NCBI GenBank assembly: GCA_002842985.1
Contig: PHEQ01000024.1
Location: 1-39,675 of the forward strand
Length of the DNA stretch: 39,675 nucleotides
DNA from: Alphaproteobacteria bacterium HGW-Alphaproteobacteria-1
Lineage (GTDB): Bacteria > Pseudomonadota > Alphaproteobacteria > Rhodobacterales > Rhodobacteraceae
Reading direction: 5' to 3'
The position numbers and the translations under genes were made by a program. Under the pieces are notes generated by a model, which saw nothing but the letters and a program-made list of their open reading frames with translations, ran no database searches and was not told the origin of the DNA. This document shows positions 22,816 to 30,243 of this stretch, piece by piece; within the stretch, counting starts at the first letter, position 1, and each line of letters starts with the position of its first letter.

Positions 22816-25202
22816 GAAAGCCTCCAAAAATCTGGGCGGTCGCGGTAATCGGCGCCGACGAGCGCCTCGCCTTTCTCCATGCCGCCGAGGATGGTGAGAT
22901 TGGGCCCAAGGGCGCTCAAATCGGCATCGACCACGATTGAGCCCTGATCGTCGCGGATCAGTGCGAGGCGGCTGTTGCTGCCCGTGTTGAGAAGGACGTC
23001 GAGCTCCTTCTCCGTAAGGTTCAGCATGGCGTAGTCCGCAGGTTGCGCGCGGATATTGGGCAGCAGGATCTGCGTCGGAACGGCTTCGACGATGGTCTTG
23101 CCGGTCCGGGTGCGCTCAAGCTGGCTGGCATATTGCGTCATCATCACCGCGACGGTGTTCTGCTTGCGCGCGGTCACCAGCCAGTTCGATAGCCGCTCGG
23201 CGAAATACGCGTTGTCGAGGGCCTTCCAGGCCTCGTCGATCACGATGATGGTGGGGCGGCGATCCTCGATCTCCCGTTCGACCCGGCGGAAAAGATAGGA
23301 GAGAACCGCCATCCGCTCCTTGTCGGCCTCGCTGTCGAGAATGCCGGTCAGATCGAAGCCCACGACATCGCCCTTGAGCGAAAACGTGTCCTCGAGGCTC
23401 TGCCCGAAGATCCAGCCGTAGCGGCCGTCTTCGGTCCACTCGAGCAGGCGCTGGTGCAGATCGCCGCCATCATCGGTGGACACAAAAAGCGATGCGAAAT
23501 CCCGCCAGTTCCGCAGGGCCGGGTTTGTGGCCTGCGCGTTCTGGCGCACGACCTCCTGTATGCGGTTGGTCTGCGCCGGGGTCAGGGGTTTGTCGGCGCG
23601 GTAGAGCAGGGTTGTGAGCCAATCCGAGAGCCAGGCGGTGCCGCGCGCATCGGTCTCGGTCCAGAGCGGATTGAGACCCGTGGGCTGACCGGCGTTCAGG
23701 GACGCGTAGCGCCCGCCATTCGCGCGGACCGCCATCTCCATACCAAGACGGTAATCGAAGACGAAGATCCGCGCCCCTGCGCGACGGGCTTGGGTCATCA
23801 GGAAGGCGGACAGCACCGATTTGCCCGACCCGGGCCGCCCCATGATCAGGGTGTGCCCGCTGGTGGGTTCTTTGTCGGGCGCGCCCTGCTCGTGATAGGA
23901 AAACCGGTAGGCGCTCTGCTCCGGCGTGGGCAGATAGGTGATGACCTTCCCCCAGGGTGTTTTCTCAGAAGGTTTGCCGAGCTGTGTCCGGTGAAAGGCC
24001 GCGAAATCTGCGAAGTTGCGATTGGTGACGGCGCTGGCGCGCACACGCTTGGGCTGGTTGCCGGGATGCTGGCTCAGGTAATGCGCCCTGGCCGCGACTC
24101 GCTCGCCGATCATCTTCACGCCCTCGGTCGCGGCGGCATTCACGATCTCGGCGCTGAGGGTCTGCAGTTCTTCGAGCGAGTCGCAGAAGAGCGTCACGAC
24201 CATGTGGTGCTCGCCGAAACTCTGACGCTTGGCCTCGAGATCATCGGCGGCGATGTCGAGGGCTTCCATGAGCGAGAGGGCGGCGTCCTGGCTCGCCTGC
24301 ATCTGCCGCTTTTGCCGCTTGATGCGCCCCGCCATGAGGTTCGAATTGATCGGCGTGAAGGACTGCGTGACGATCATGTCGACCGGCAGGTTCAGCATGT
24401 CGAACATGGTGCAGGAGGTGCCTTCGGAATATTCCCCGATGGTGAAACTCTTGCCGTAGCGATGACCCACGACGCCTTCCGAGAGCTCGAAATGGTCTCC
24501 GTGGAACGTCACGCGGGTATTGGCGACGTTGAAGGACAAAAAGCCGTAGGTATTGGCCGGGTAGAGCGGCAGCTCTTGGCCGGTGTTCAGCGCCCCTAGA
24601 AACCCCACCAACTCCCCCGATGCGGCCGAGAGGAGCCGCGGCTTGAGCTCGGTAAGGCCTGACAGGAAGACGTTCACGGCCTCGCCCAGGCGCTGCAGGC
24701 GTTTGCGGGTCTCTTCTCTCAGGCGGTCCGGCGCGCTGCGGCTCAGAAACGGCAGGAGGCTTTTAGGGGGTGGGCGGTGAATGACGGTGAGCGTCAGGGT
24801 TTTGTCGCGCAGCCCGCTGGTCGCGAGCTTCGCGCGCCAGCGGCGGTCGACCTCTCCCGCGAAACTGTCCTCACGAATGGGGTCCAGCTCCGGTTTGATG
24901 GCCTTGGAGACCTTGTGGACGTAATAGCTGAACTCCGGCCCGAGCTGCGCGATGATGCGGGCAAAAAGCGCCGTCACCTTGTCGAGATAGGCATCGTCCG
25001 TGGTGTAGCTGTTGATCCCCTCGAGCCGGATGCAGCGGAAGAGCTCATTGACCCGGGTCCGCACGGTCTGGTCATCGACGAGGCTCACATAGGGCAGCAT
25101 ATGCGCAAGGCGGGTCTCGCGCGCATACCAGACCGGCGTCATCGTGCGGGGATCGACCGCGGCATCATGGGCGTCATCACGGGGCATAGCTGTCCCCGCC
25201 AT
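22812..25202 (-). CDS. virB4: VirB4 T4SS ATPase
   Basis: This is a 796-aa protein. ATG 25202 overlaps virB3 by 26 bases; ATG 25187 with GGGG upstream is an alternative start. Walker A is GRPGSGKSV near 452-460 and Walker B is TIIVIDEAWKAL near 650-661. MMTQYASQLERT and the N-terminal CagE/VirB4 domain are also recognisable. It energises pilus assembly, dislocates VirB2 and binds the inner-membrane complex. Length and motifs are normal for the family, and it is followed by overlapping genes on both sides. Confidence 0.95.
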   Translation of the reverse strand: MAGTAMPRDDAHDAAVDPRTMTPVWYARETRLAHMLPYVSLVDDQTVRTRVNELFRCIRLEGINSYTTDDAYLDKVTALFARIIAQLGPEFSYYVHKVSKAIKPELDPIREDSFAGEVDRRWRAKLATSGLRDKTLTLTVIHRPPPKSLLPFLSRSAPDRLREETRKRLQRLGEAVNVFLSGLTELKPRLLSAASGELVGFLGALNTGQELPLYPANTYGFLSFNVANTRVTFHGDHFELSEGVVGHRYGKSFTIGEYSEGTSCTMFDMLNLPVDMIVTQSFTPINSNLMAGRIKRQKRQMQASQDAALSLMEALDIAADDLEAKRQSFGEHHMVVTLFCDSLEELQTLSAEIVNAAATEGVKMIGERVAARAHYLSQHPGNQPKRVRASAVTNRNFADFAAFHRTQLGKPSEKTPWGKVITYLPTPEQSAYRFSYHEQGAPDKEPTSGHTLIMGRPGSGKSVLSAFLMTQARRAGARIFVFDYRLGMEMAVRANGGRYASLNAGQPTGLNPLWTETDARGTAWLSDWLTTLLYRADKPLTPAQTNRIQEVVRQNAQATNPALRNWRDFASLFVSTDDGGDLHQRLLEWTEDGRYGWIFGQSLEDTFSLKGDVVGFDLTGILDSEADKERMAVLSYLFRRVEREIEDRRPTIIVIDEAWKALDNAYFAERLSNWLVTARKQNTVAVMMTQYASQLERTRTGKTIVEAVPTQILLPNIRAQPADYAMLNLTEKELDVLLNTGSNSRLALIRDDQGSIVVDADLSALGPNLTILGGMEKGEALVGADYRDRPDFWRLS

Positions 25203-25455
25203 GGATGGACCGGTTGCGCGTGGGCGGTGTCTCCTGCAGCGCCGTCATCATCACGTCGATGAAGCGCGGGTCCCAGTCGGCCGCTTTCCAGAGCACGGGG
25301 TAGAGCACGGCGGCGACAGCCAGCACCGCGATATGCTGGACCCAGACGAAGAGGAGCACCGAGCCGAAGAGCCAGACCATCGCATACATGATGGGCAGGC
25401 CCAGGAGTTTCGGCGGACGCACGAGCCCAAGAAAGAGAGGCGAGCGTTCAGCCAC
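25177..25455 (-). CDS. virB3: VirB3 T4SS inner-membrane protein
   Basis: This is a 92-aa protein. The GTG at 25455 lies inside the last codons of virB2 (eight-base overlap); a longer frame to 25602 is only the antiparallel-frame shadow of virB2. The pattern SPLFLGLVRPPKLLGLPIMY, then two helices through VLLFVWVQHIAVLAVAAVLYP is diagnostic of VirB3. The C-terminus includes WDPRFIDVMMTALQETPPT. It works with VirB4 in pilus assembly. Confidence 0.92.
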   Translation of the reverse strand: MAERSPLFLGLVRPPKLLGLPIMYAMVWLFGSVLLFVWVQHIAVLAVAAVLYPVLWKAADWDPRFIDVMMTALQETPPTRNRSIHGGDSYAP

Positions 25456-25741
25456 CGGCAAAGACCGCGGCAACGATGGTGGGGGCGGCCGCAACACCGG
25501 CGATGCCGACAAGCACCCAAAGCGCCTGGCGCAGATCGATGATGTTGAAAAACCAGCTGAGAAAGACCCCGAGCACGGCCAGCGTCGCGATGACAACGCC
25601 AAGCGGGCCGGTCAGCGCATCGACAATGCCCTGCAACAAGCTCTGGATCGGGGAGAGATCGATGCTTTGCGCAAGGGCGGGTTCGGAAATGACCAGAAAG
25701 AGGGCCAAACTTGCGATGAATAGGTTTGAAATCTGTCTCAT
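25448..25741 (-). CDS. virB2: VirB2 pilin
   Basis: This is a 97-aa protein with a signal peptide ending in ALA-Q (about residue 25). Two hydrophobic helices follow (GPLGVVIATLAVLGVFLSWFF and LWVLVGIAGVAAAPTIVAAVF) around a short DLRQA loop, the standard VirB2/TrbC major-pilin layout. The mature product would be about 72 residues. Its start overlaps the stop of the VirB1-like gene by four bases. Confidence 0.92.
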   Translation of the reverse strand: MRQISNLFIASLALFLVISEPALAQSIDLSPIQSLLQGIVDALTGPLGVVIATLAVLGVFLSWFFNIIDLRQALWVLVGIAGVAAAPTIVAAVFAGG

Positions 25742-26478
25742 GAATTTGATCCTTCCAATCGGGCCGTAACAGCCATGACGCGGGCCACGTGGTTCTGGGT
25801 TTCTCGGTAAGGGGGAATGCCACCGTGTTGGCGCACGGCGTCCGGCCCCGCGTTGTAGGCCGCCAACGCCAGATGCGGATCGCCGAACGTCTCCAGCATC
25901 ATCGCGAGGTAGCGGGCGGAGCCGTCGAGGTTCTGTTGGGGGTCACGCGGGTCGACGCCCAGATCACGCGCGGTGTCAGGCATCAGCTGACCAAGGCCAA
26001 TGGCGCCCGCATGTGAGATCGCATCCTGCCGATAGGCGCTCTCAACCTCGATATTGGCGCGGTAGAGGCTCAGCCAGTCCGTGACGGAAAGCTCCGCGCG
26101 CCTTAGGCCGGGGTGGCTGGCATAACGCAGGGCCGTGGTCTCTATGGCGTTTAGGACATCGGCACGGGGCAGGGGTGCCGGACCGACACGGGCTGCAAAG
26201 CGCATCGCTTCTCGCTCTGGCACAGTTTCATCGCTGCCGAAAATCGCAAGTTCGTCGGCTGCCGATCCCTGACCGATGCCGTCATTGTAGTTCCGAGCAA
26301 AACTGCTCTGAGACCGGGATGGGGTCAGAGAGCCGTCGCTCTCCATGACCAGGACCATTTGCGCTGAGGCAGGTGCTGCGACCAGCCAGAGACAGACGAG
26401 GTTAGCTGCCAGCGCCCTTGTCTGATGGCGCTTTGTCTGGCGGGGCGAGTTTATGCGTACGGCTTGTCCCCGCCTCAA
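25738..26478 (-). CDS. virB1: VirB1-like lytic transglycosylase
   Basis: The C-terminal SLT domain is clear: NIEVESAYRQDAISHAGAIGL with the catalytic glutamate in VESAY, then GQLMPDTARDLGVDP and LALAAYNAGPDAVRQHGG. A Sec signal (LAANLVCLWLVAAPASAQ) precedes it. The start is uncertain. TTG 26478 gives a basic N-terminus before the signal but overlaps the 126-aa gene by 77 bases and has no clear ribosome site, while ATG 26358 lies after the signal. The enzyme opens peptidoglycan for T4SS assembly. Its stop overlaps virB2. Confidence 0.87.
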   Translation of the reverse strand: MRRGQAVRINSPRQTKRHQTRALAANLVCLWLVAAPASAQMVLVMESDGSLTPSRSQSSFARNYNDGIGQGSAADELAIFGSDETVPEREAMRFAARVGPAPLPRADVLNAIETTALRYASHPGLRRAELSVTDWLSLYRANIEVESAYRQDAISHAGAIGLGQLMPDTARDLGVDPRDPQQNLDGSARYLAMMLETFGDPHLALAAYNAGPDAVRQHGGIPPYRETQNHVARVMAVTARLEGSNS

Positions 26479-26782
26479 GCGGCAGGTCGACATGTGCAAA
26501 GCCAAGGCCAATAAAGAAAGACACCACGCCGGAGATCGTCTTGAACTCGCGGATCTTGATATCGTTGTAGGTCGTCCGCGTGCGGGCGGTGACGAGGAGC
26601 TTTTCCACGCCATCATCAGAGACAACGCGCATAATCCAGACCCCGTAATAGCTGGGGCCTTTCTTATGTGCCGACTCCTGGCACAGGATTTCTGCGCTAT
26701 AGCCGCTTTCCACGAGTTCGCGGAACCTGGCTTCCGTAACCACATTTGGTGCTTCGATGTCCCAGTTCATGGCCCGGCTCAC
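26402..26782 (-). CDS. 126-aa protein at the head of the virB operon, unknown function
   Basis: GTG 26782 has GGAG five bases upstream of its start; an internal ATG at 26770 lacks this. The sequence (NVVTEARFRELVESGYSAEIL, GVWIMRVVSDDGVEKLLVTAR, IREFKTISGVVSFFIGLGF) has alternating strands and helices and one moderately hydrophobic segment. It has no signal peptide and no domain I recognise. It is the first gene of the virB operon, so it may be a transfer regulator or cytoplasmic accessory protein. Confidence 0.75.
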   Translation of the reverse strand: MSRAMNWDIEAPNVVTEARFRELVESGYSAEILCQESAHKKGPSYYGVWIMRVVSDDGVEKLLVTARTRTTYNDIKIREFKTISGVVSFFIGLGFAHVDLPLEAGTSRTHKLAPPDKAPSDKGAGS

Positions 26783-26827
26783 GCTTTCTCCAATGGCGCG
26801 ACCCCAGGCATTCCCACTTGAAGCCCA

Positions 26828-26856
26828 GAGTTACGATAGTATACTATCAACCGCAA
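26828..26856 (-). promoter_or_regulatory. operator-like 14-bp palindrome in the virB promoter region
   Basis: GATAGTATACTATC at 26835-26848 is a perfect palindrome in the divergent region between the virB operon and the small secreted protein gene. On the minus strand it lies between TTGCGG and TAACTC with a 17-base spacing, a plausible but weak promoter for the virB operon. Similar dyads occur in the relaxosome promoter and near 28906. An XRE regulator is encoded 0.5 kb away and is the obvious candidate ligand. Confidence 0.55.
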
Positions 26857-26938
26857 GATGTAATATCGTGCTTTAGCTGTAGTTTGGTCACGCAAACACT
26901 AGTCACGGCCAGTGTCTGCGATCAAGGAGATAACAGGT

Positions 26939-27232
26939 TTGAGAAACCCAAGGTTGACAGGCCTGCTCCCATTGCAAGCTATGGTCCTTCTGATCTGCGT
27001 TCCCGGACCAGTTTTGGCGGAATCCTGCTTCGCCCCGGCCCGTCCCTTCCTGCCAAGCGATTCGCAGGCAGCGCGGGACTATGCAGACATCATCCGTGGC
27101 GATTTCGAAGATTACATTCAGGATATCCAGAGCTACTTCCGTTGCCTCGACAGCGAACGCGCCCGCGCCTTCGAGGAAGCGCGCGAAGTCAGCGAGGACT
27201 ATGGCCGATTTCTGCAATTGGCAGGGGATTGA
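26939..27232 (+). CDS. small secreted protein, unknown function
   Basis: This is a 97-aa protein. TTG 26939 is preceded by AAGGAGA at 26924-26930; GTG 26912 is a weaker alternative. The signal peptide spans about 1-27 (LLPLQAMVLLICVPGPVLA). The mature part contains two cysteines (ESCFAPARP and YFRCLDSER) and an acidic helical tail rich in E, D and R. It is divergent from the virB operon and shares the palindromic control region, so it is probably co-regulated with transfer. I do not recognise the family. Confidence 0.7.
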   Translation: MRNPRLTGLLPLQAMVLLICVPGPVLAESCFAPARPFLPSDSQAARDYADIIRGDFEDYIQDIQSYFRCLDSERARAFEEAREVSEDYGRFLQLAGD

Positions 27233-27296
27233 TGGGCAACCTCGGGAGCATCAGACTTGCAGCCCATGGAAACCAGACGCCGATAACACCCTCATA

Positions 27297-27313
27297 TATC
27301 TACTTTTTAGATA
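27297..27313. repeat. inverted repeat upstream of the XRE gene
   Basis: TATCTA (27297-27302) and TAGATA (27308-27313) are perfect 6-bp arms around CTTTT, 44 bases before the XRE start. This is a plausible autoregulatory operator, but short AT-rich dyads can occur by chance. Confidence 0.35.
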
Positions 27314-27356
27314 ACAGATTTCATCCGCTAGCGACGTCACAAAAGGTATGTGACGC

Positions 27357-27614
27357 GTGGCAAAGACAATCAGAAGCACAGGACAGGTGGCACTCTGCCA
27401 AGCATTGGTCGACGCCCGCATCAAGGCGGGCCTCGGTCAGGAGGACTTGGCGGTCAAGCTCAAGTGCCATCAATCACTTGTGGCGCGCATTGAAAGCGGC
27501 CAGCGCCGGGTCGACGTCGTCGAGCTGGTCGTCCTTGCGCGCGCCATTGGCTTTGACCCCTTCAAGGTTCTGGCGATCGTTGAAGCCGCCACGGAGCCCG
27601 ACCACCGGATTTGA
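27357..27614 (+). CDS. XRE-family transcriptional regulator
   Basis: This is an 85-aa single-domain Cro/cI-type protein. Its helix-turn-helix includes ALVDARIKAGLGQEDLAVKL, then HQSLVARIESGQRRVDVVEL (about 15-57), followed by a helical tail. GTG 27357 is the only start, with AAGG 11 bases upstream. Small XRE proteins next to conjugation operons usually repress transfer genes. The AT-rich palindromes in front of the virB, relaxosome and 251-aa genes are candidate targets. There is no sensor domain, so induction would need another factor. Confidence 0.85.
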   Translation: MAKTIRSTGQVALCQALVDARIKAGLGQEDLAVKLKCHQSLVARIESGQRRVDVVELVVLARAIGFDPFKVLAIVEAATEPDHRI

Positions 27615-27634
27615 TCCATTTCATCTTTCGAGAA

Positions 27635-27658
27635 CACGGGAGCTGACTTCTCCCGGTG
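27635..27658 (+). terminator. hairpin after the XRE gene
   Basis: CGGGAG (27637-27642) and CTCCCG (27650-27655) form a stem with partial extension by CA/TG, 20 bases after the XRE stop. There is no clear U-tract, so it could be a transcript-stabilising hairpin and not an intrinsic terminator. Confidence 0.35.
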
Positions 27659-27780
27659 TGAATTCGTTACCGCGAGGACGAACAGTAACCGATTTTAACG
27701 AGGCCCGGCACACGGTTGCAGCAAACGCTTTGGATCTGAGCTGCTATCCGCAACGCCAAATTGCAGGAAGTCAGTAAACA

Positions 27781-28005
27781 GTGAACGAAAATGAGGTCGA
27801 AGGCGTCGCGATCGCCAATTTGATTGCAACCGATGAAGAAACCATTGTCGGCTGGGTATATCGCTGGAACACAGGTGCTCTGGCAATCCGGTGGGACATC
27901 CATGGCCCGCAGCGTGTCTCAAAGATTTACCCGGAGCTCTGCGATGCGGATAAAGCCGAAATTGACTTCGCGTCTCTCATGCAGCTGCCCTGTCGCAACG
28001 ACTGA
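27781..28005 (+). CDS. 74-aa hypothetical protein
   Basis: GTG 27781 opens a 74-codon frame (EVEGVAIANLIATDEETIVGW, YRWNTGALAIRWDIHG, EIDFASLMQLPC). It reads like a compact alpha/beta protein with strands around W and Y residues. Support is modest: balanced amino-acid composition, an AGGAAG about 13 bases upstream, and a location among transfer genes. No family is recognised and no operon partner is obvious. Confidence 0.5.
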   Translation: MNENEVEGVAIANLIATDEETIVGWVYRWNTGALAIRWDIHGPQRVSKIYPELCDADKAEIDFASLMQLPCRND

Positions 28006-28108
28006 CATGGTAGAATATGGCCTTTATGGCCCTCGATTGTGTGAGTGTGCCTGCGTTGCAGGTTTGATTTCGTACAAGGCCCTGCGCGACTTCGCTGCGG
28101 CTCAATAG

Positions 28109-28864
28109 TCAGTAATTGACCTGCTCAAAACCGTAATTCCCGCTATAGTCACGCCACTCAACGAAGACGGATCTGTGATAAATGCTCGGGCAGTGCTCGC
28201 CCCATCGCTCGAGACCGGCATGCGCATCAGGAAGCGCTGCGGGTGACGACACCCTCCAAGAAAAATCGCCCTGGATCCCGTAGGTGCCGAGGACAACGGC
28301 GGCGCTGCGGTTGCAGTCGCCATCTCGCCCGGATTCGTGCTGGCGGGCATAACGAACGTCAAAGACGCGGATGGAACGCACGAAGTTGAATTCCGGCCCG
28401 CTGATATCGATGTCGGCGCGGTCTTTTACGAGCTGGAGGGCGTAATCAGCCCTTACGAGGTTGTCCCAAGCCGCGTTGGAGCCTTTGCGCCCAAGCATCC
28501 CGCCTGCCCTGGCTGCCTGATCGAAGAGCGGGGTTGAAGAGTTTGGAGGGGTTCCTGAATCACCATATAGGGCATCGAAGATCCGGTCCGCGGGCCGCGA
28601 TCTAGCAGGTCCATCGTAAGACGCACCCATCGGGCAGCGCCAAATCTGAAGCGGCGGCTCCACCGGCCATGGAGTTATGCGCCGGATGAACTCGGCCCGT
28701 GCGCGGGCGCAGGGCACGGAAGCTGGCCATCCACCGGACAAACACAGCAGGATGGCACAATCGATCTGATAGGTTTGGGCGCGTGCTTGTGTCGGAACTG
28801 TTGGGCCGGTCAAGGCGAGAGCTAAAAAGGCCGCCAGAGGGAGGTTTTTGAATTCGAAACGCAT
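28109..28864 (-). CDS. secreted 251-aa protein of conjugative elements, unknown function
   Basis: ATG 28864 with AAGGG upstream is preferred over TTG 28882. The signal peptide (LPLAAFLALALTGPTVPTQARA) is cleaved near residue 29. The mature N-terminus has a run of cysteines (QIDCAILLCLSGGWPASVPC, then LQIWRCPMG) and the motif EFIRRITPWPVEPPLQIW. I associate that motif with conserved hypothetical proteins of alphaproteobacterial conjugative plasmids. Later parts contain IRVFDVRYARQHESGRDGDC. It is probably a disulfide-bonded periplasmic or surface protein linked to mating. It has its own promoter and no operon partner. Confidence 0.75.
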   Translation of the reverse strand: MRFEFKNLPLAAFLALALTGPTVPTQARAQTYQIDCAILLCLSGGWPASVPCARARAEFIRRITPWPVEPPLQIWRCPMGASYDGPARSRPADRIFDALYGDSGTPPNSSTPLFDQAARAGGMLGRKGSNAAWDNLVRADYALQLVKDRADIDISGPEFNFVRSIRVFDVRYARQHESGRDGDCNRSAAVVLGTYGIQGDFSWRVSSPAALPDAHAGLERWGEHCPSIYHRSVFVEWRDYSGNYGFEQVNY

Positions 28865-28891
28865 GGCAAGGACCCTTGACAATCTTCACCC

Positions 28892-28920
28892 AGCATACCT
28901 ACGAAAATATACTATTGCAA
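28892..28920 (-). promoter_or_regulatory. promoter of the secreted 251-aa gene with operator-like dyad
   Basis: On the minus strand TTGCAA (28920-28915) and TATGCT (28897-28892) are spaced by 17 bases, 28 bases upstream of the start codon. The spacer begins with TAGTATATT, part of CAATAGTATATTTTC, which resembles one side of the virB palindrome (CGATAGTATACT). This suggests control by the same regulator. Confidence 0.5.
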
Positions 28921-29298
28921 CAATGATGATGCGTGTTGCGGTTGCGGCGGTCAGCAAGATCGCGAGGTGACCGAGCCGCCCGTCGTCATCCGCCACGTTC
29001 CGCGCTGCGCCAATCCCACGGCATGTCAAAGCGTCCGAGCCATCTCGATCGTCAAATGAGTCTCGAATTGCCCTTAAATCGGTTCTACCTAAATCTGTTT
29101 GGCGAATAGGACGCATTCGGGCTCTCAGCAGTTCTGCAACGGCTCAGAAGCAGACGGAACCTTGAAGGCTTCGAACCTCGTGAGTTCGAGGACCAGGCCA
29201 GGCTGGCTTGAAGCAGGCCGTGCACCCGTTTCAGGTCGCTGTCGCTTAGCTTGCACTCGCAATCGACGTCGATCACACCTTCATGACCTCTCACAAGC
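28921..29298. other. 378-bp gap between transfer and metal-resistance regions
   Basis: No convincing gene is seen. Minus frames at 28886-29116 and 29085-29294 are open, the second opening with GTG and reading GVIDVDCECKLSDSDLKRVHG. They lack ribosome sites and known domains. The gap marks the border between the transfer genes and the MerR-controlled island. Confidence 0.4.
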
Positions 29299-30243
29299 TC
29301 AGTGAAAACGGTTCTCCTCCTCTTCAGGCTTGCCGTGACCGTAGAGGTCGGCGTTTTCGTGTGCGCGGTCTTCGTGTTCGAACTCCAGGCTGGAATGGGC
29401 GATGTTGAAGTCCTCCTTCAGCCGGTCCTTGATCGCTGCCTTGATCTTTTCGATTTTACCCCAGCCGCCCGCTGTCAGCACCACGTGGCAGTCCAGCGCC
29501 GCCTTGTGCTCCTCCATCTGCCACAGATGCACGTGGTGAACGTCCGCTACACCATCGACGCTCCGCAGCGCCTCAACGACGGCTGCATTGTCGATGTCGG
29601 GTGGGCTGCCGAGCATCAGGGTTCTGATCGGACCGCCAATCTCAGTGAAAGCCAGATAGAGGATGTAAAGGGCAATGCCGATGGTGATTGCGGGATCGAC
29701 CCATCGCATGTCGTAGAGGATGATCAGGGACCCTCCAATGATGACTGCCACAGAGGCCAAAGCGTCCGACAGGTTGTGCAGGAAAAGCGCACGGATGTTC
29801 ACACTGCCTTTCTGCATCGAATAGGTGAGCAGCGCCGTCAACGTGTCGACGACGAGTGCCACACCGCCCAGGATCACCACCGTCCAACCAGCGACCTCGG
29901 GCGGGTCGATCATCCGCATGCCACCCTCATAGATCAGGTAGAAACCGATCAGGATCAGGGTCGTGTAGTTGATGAGTGCCGCGACGATTTCAATCCGACC
30001 ATAGCCGAATGTCATGCGTTCATCGGCGGGTCGTCTGGCGATTTTGCGCGCAACGAACGCGATCACCAGTGACGCCATGTCCGAAAAATTGTGTAGGGCA
30101 TCTGCGATCAGCGCCAGGCTGCCGGAAAGGATGCCGCCAACGATCTGCGCGACGGTCAGAAGCCCGTTGGCCCAGATTGCGATGGAGACCCTACGATCAC
30201 CTGATTCAGGATCAATGTGGGTATGGCCATGATCATGCGGCAC
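29299..30243 (-). CDS. CDF-family metal cation exporter
   Basis: This is a 314-aa protein. GTG 30243 has AGGAGA seven bases upstream; an ATG at 30258 overlaps that ribosome site and lacks one itself. A His/Asp-rich N-terminus (PHDHGHTHIDPE) precedes six membrane helices. The metal site residues of the CDF signature are present in ADALHNFSD (48-55) and again in HNLSDALAS. The cytoplasmic C-terminal domain contains HVHLWQMEEHKAALDCHVVL, as in CzcD/ZitB. It exports Zn2+, Cd2+ or Co2+ in exchange for protons. It overlaps the transglutaminase-like gene by 11 bases and shares its MerR-type promoter. Confidence 0.92.
   Translation of the reverse strand: MPHDHGHTHIDPESGDRRVSIAIWANGLLTVAQIVGGILSGSLALIADALHNFSDMASLVIAFVARKIARRPADERMTFGYGRIEIVAALINYTTLILIGFYLIYEGGMRMIDPPEVAGWTVVILGGVALVVDTLTALLTYSMQKGSVNIRALFLHNLSDALASVAVIIGGSLIILYDMRWVDPAITIGIALYILYLAFTEIGGPIRTLMLGSPPDIDNAAVVEALRSVDGVADVHHVHLWQMEEHKAALDCHVVLTAGGWGKIEKIKAAIKDRLKEDFNIAHSSLEFEHEDRAHENADLYGHGKPEEEENRFH

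Noticed and set aside
29085..29294. Minus-strand 69-codon frame after the CDF gene
   Set aside because: GTG start without ribosome site and no family. It could be a remnant but the evidence is too thin.
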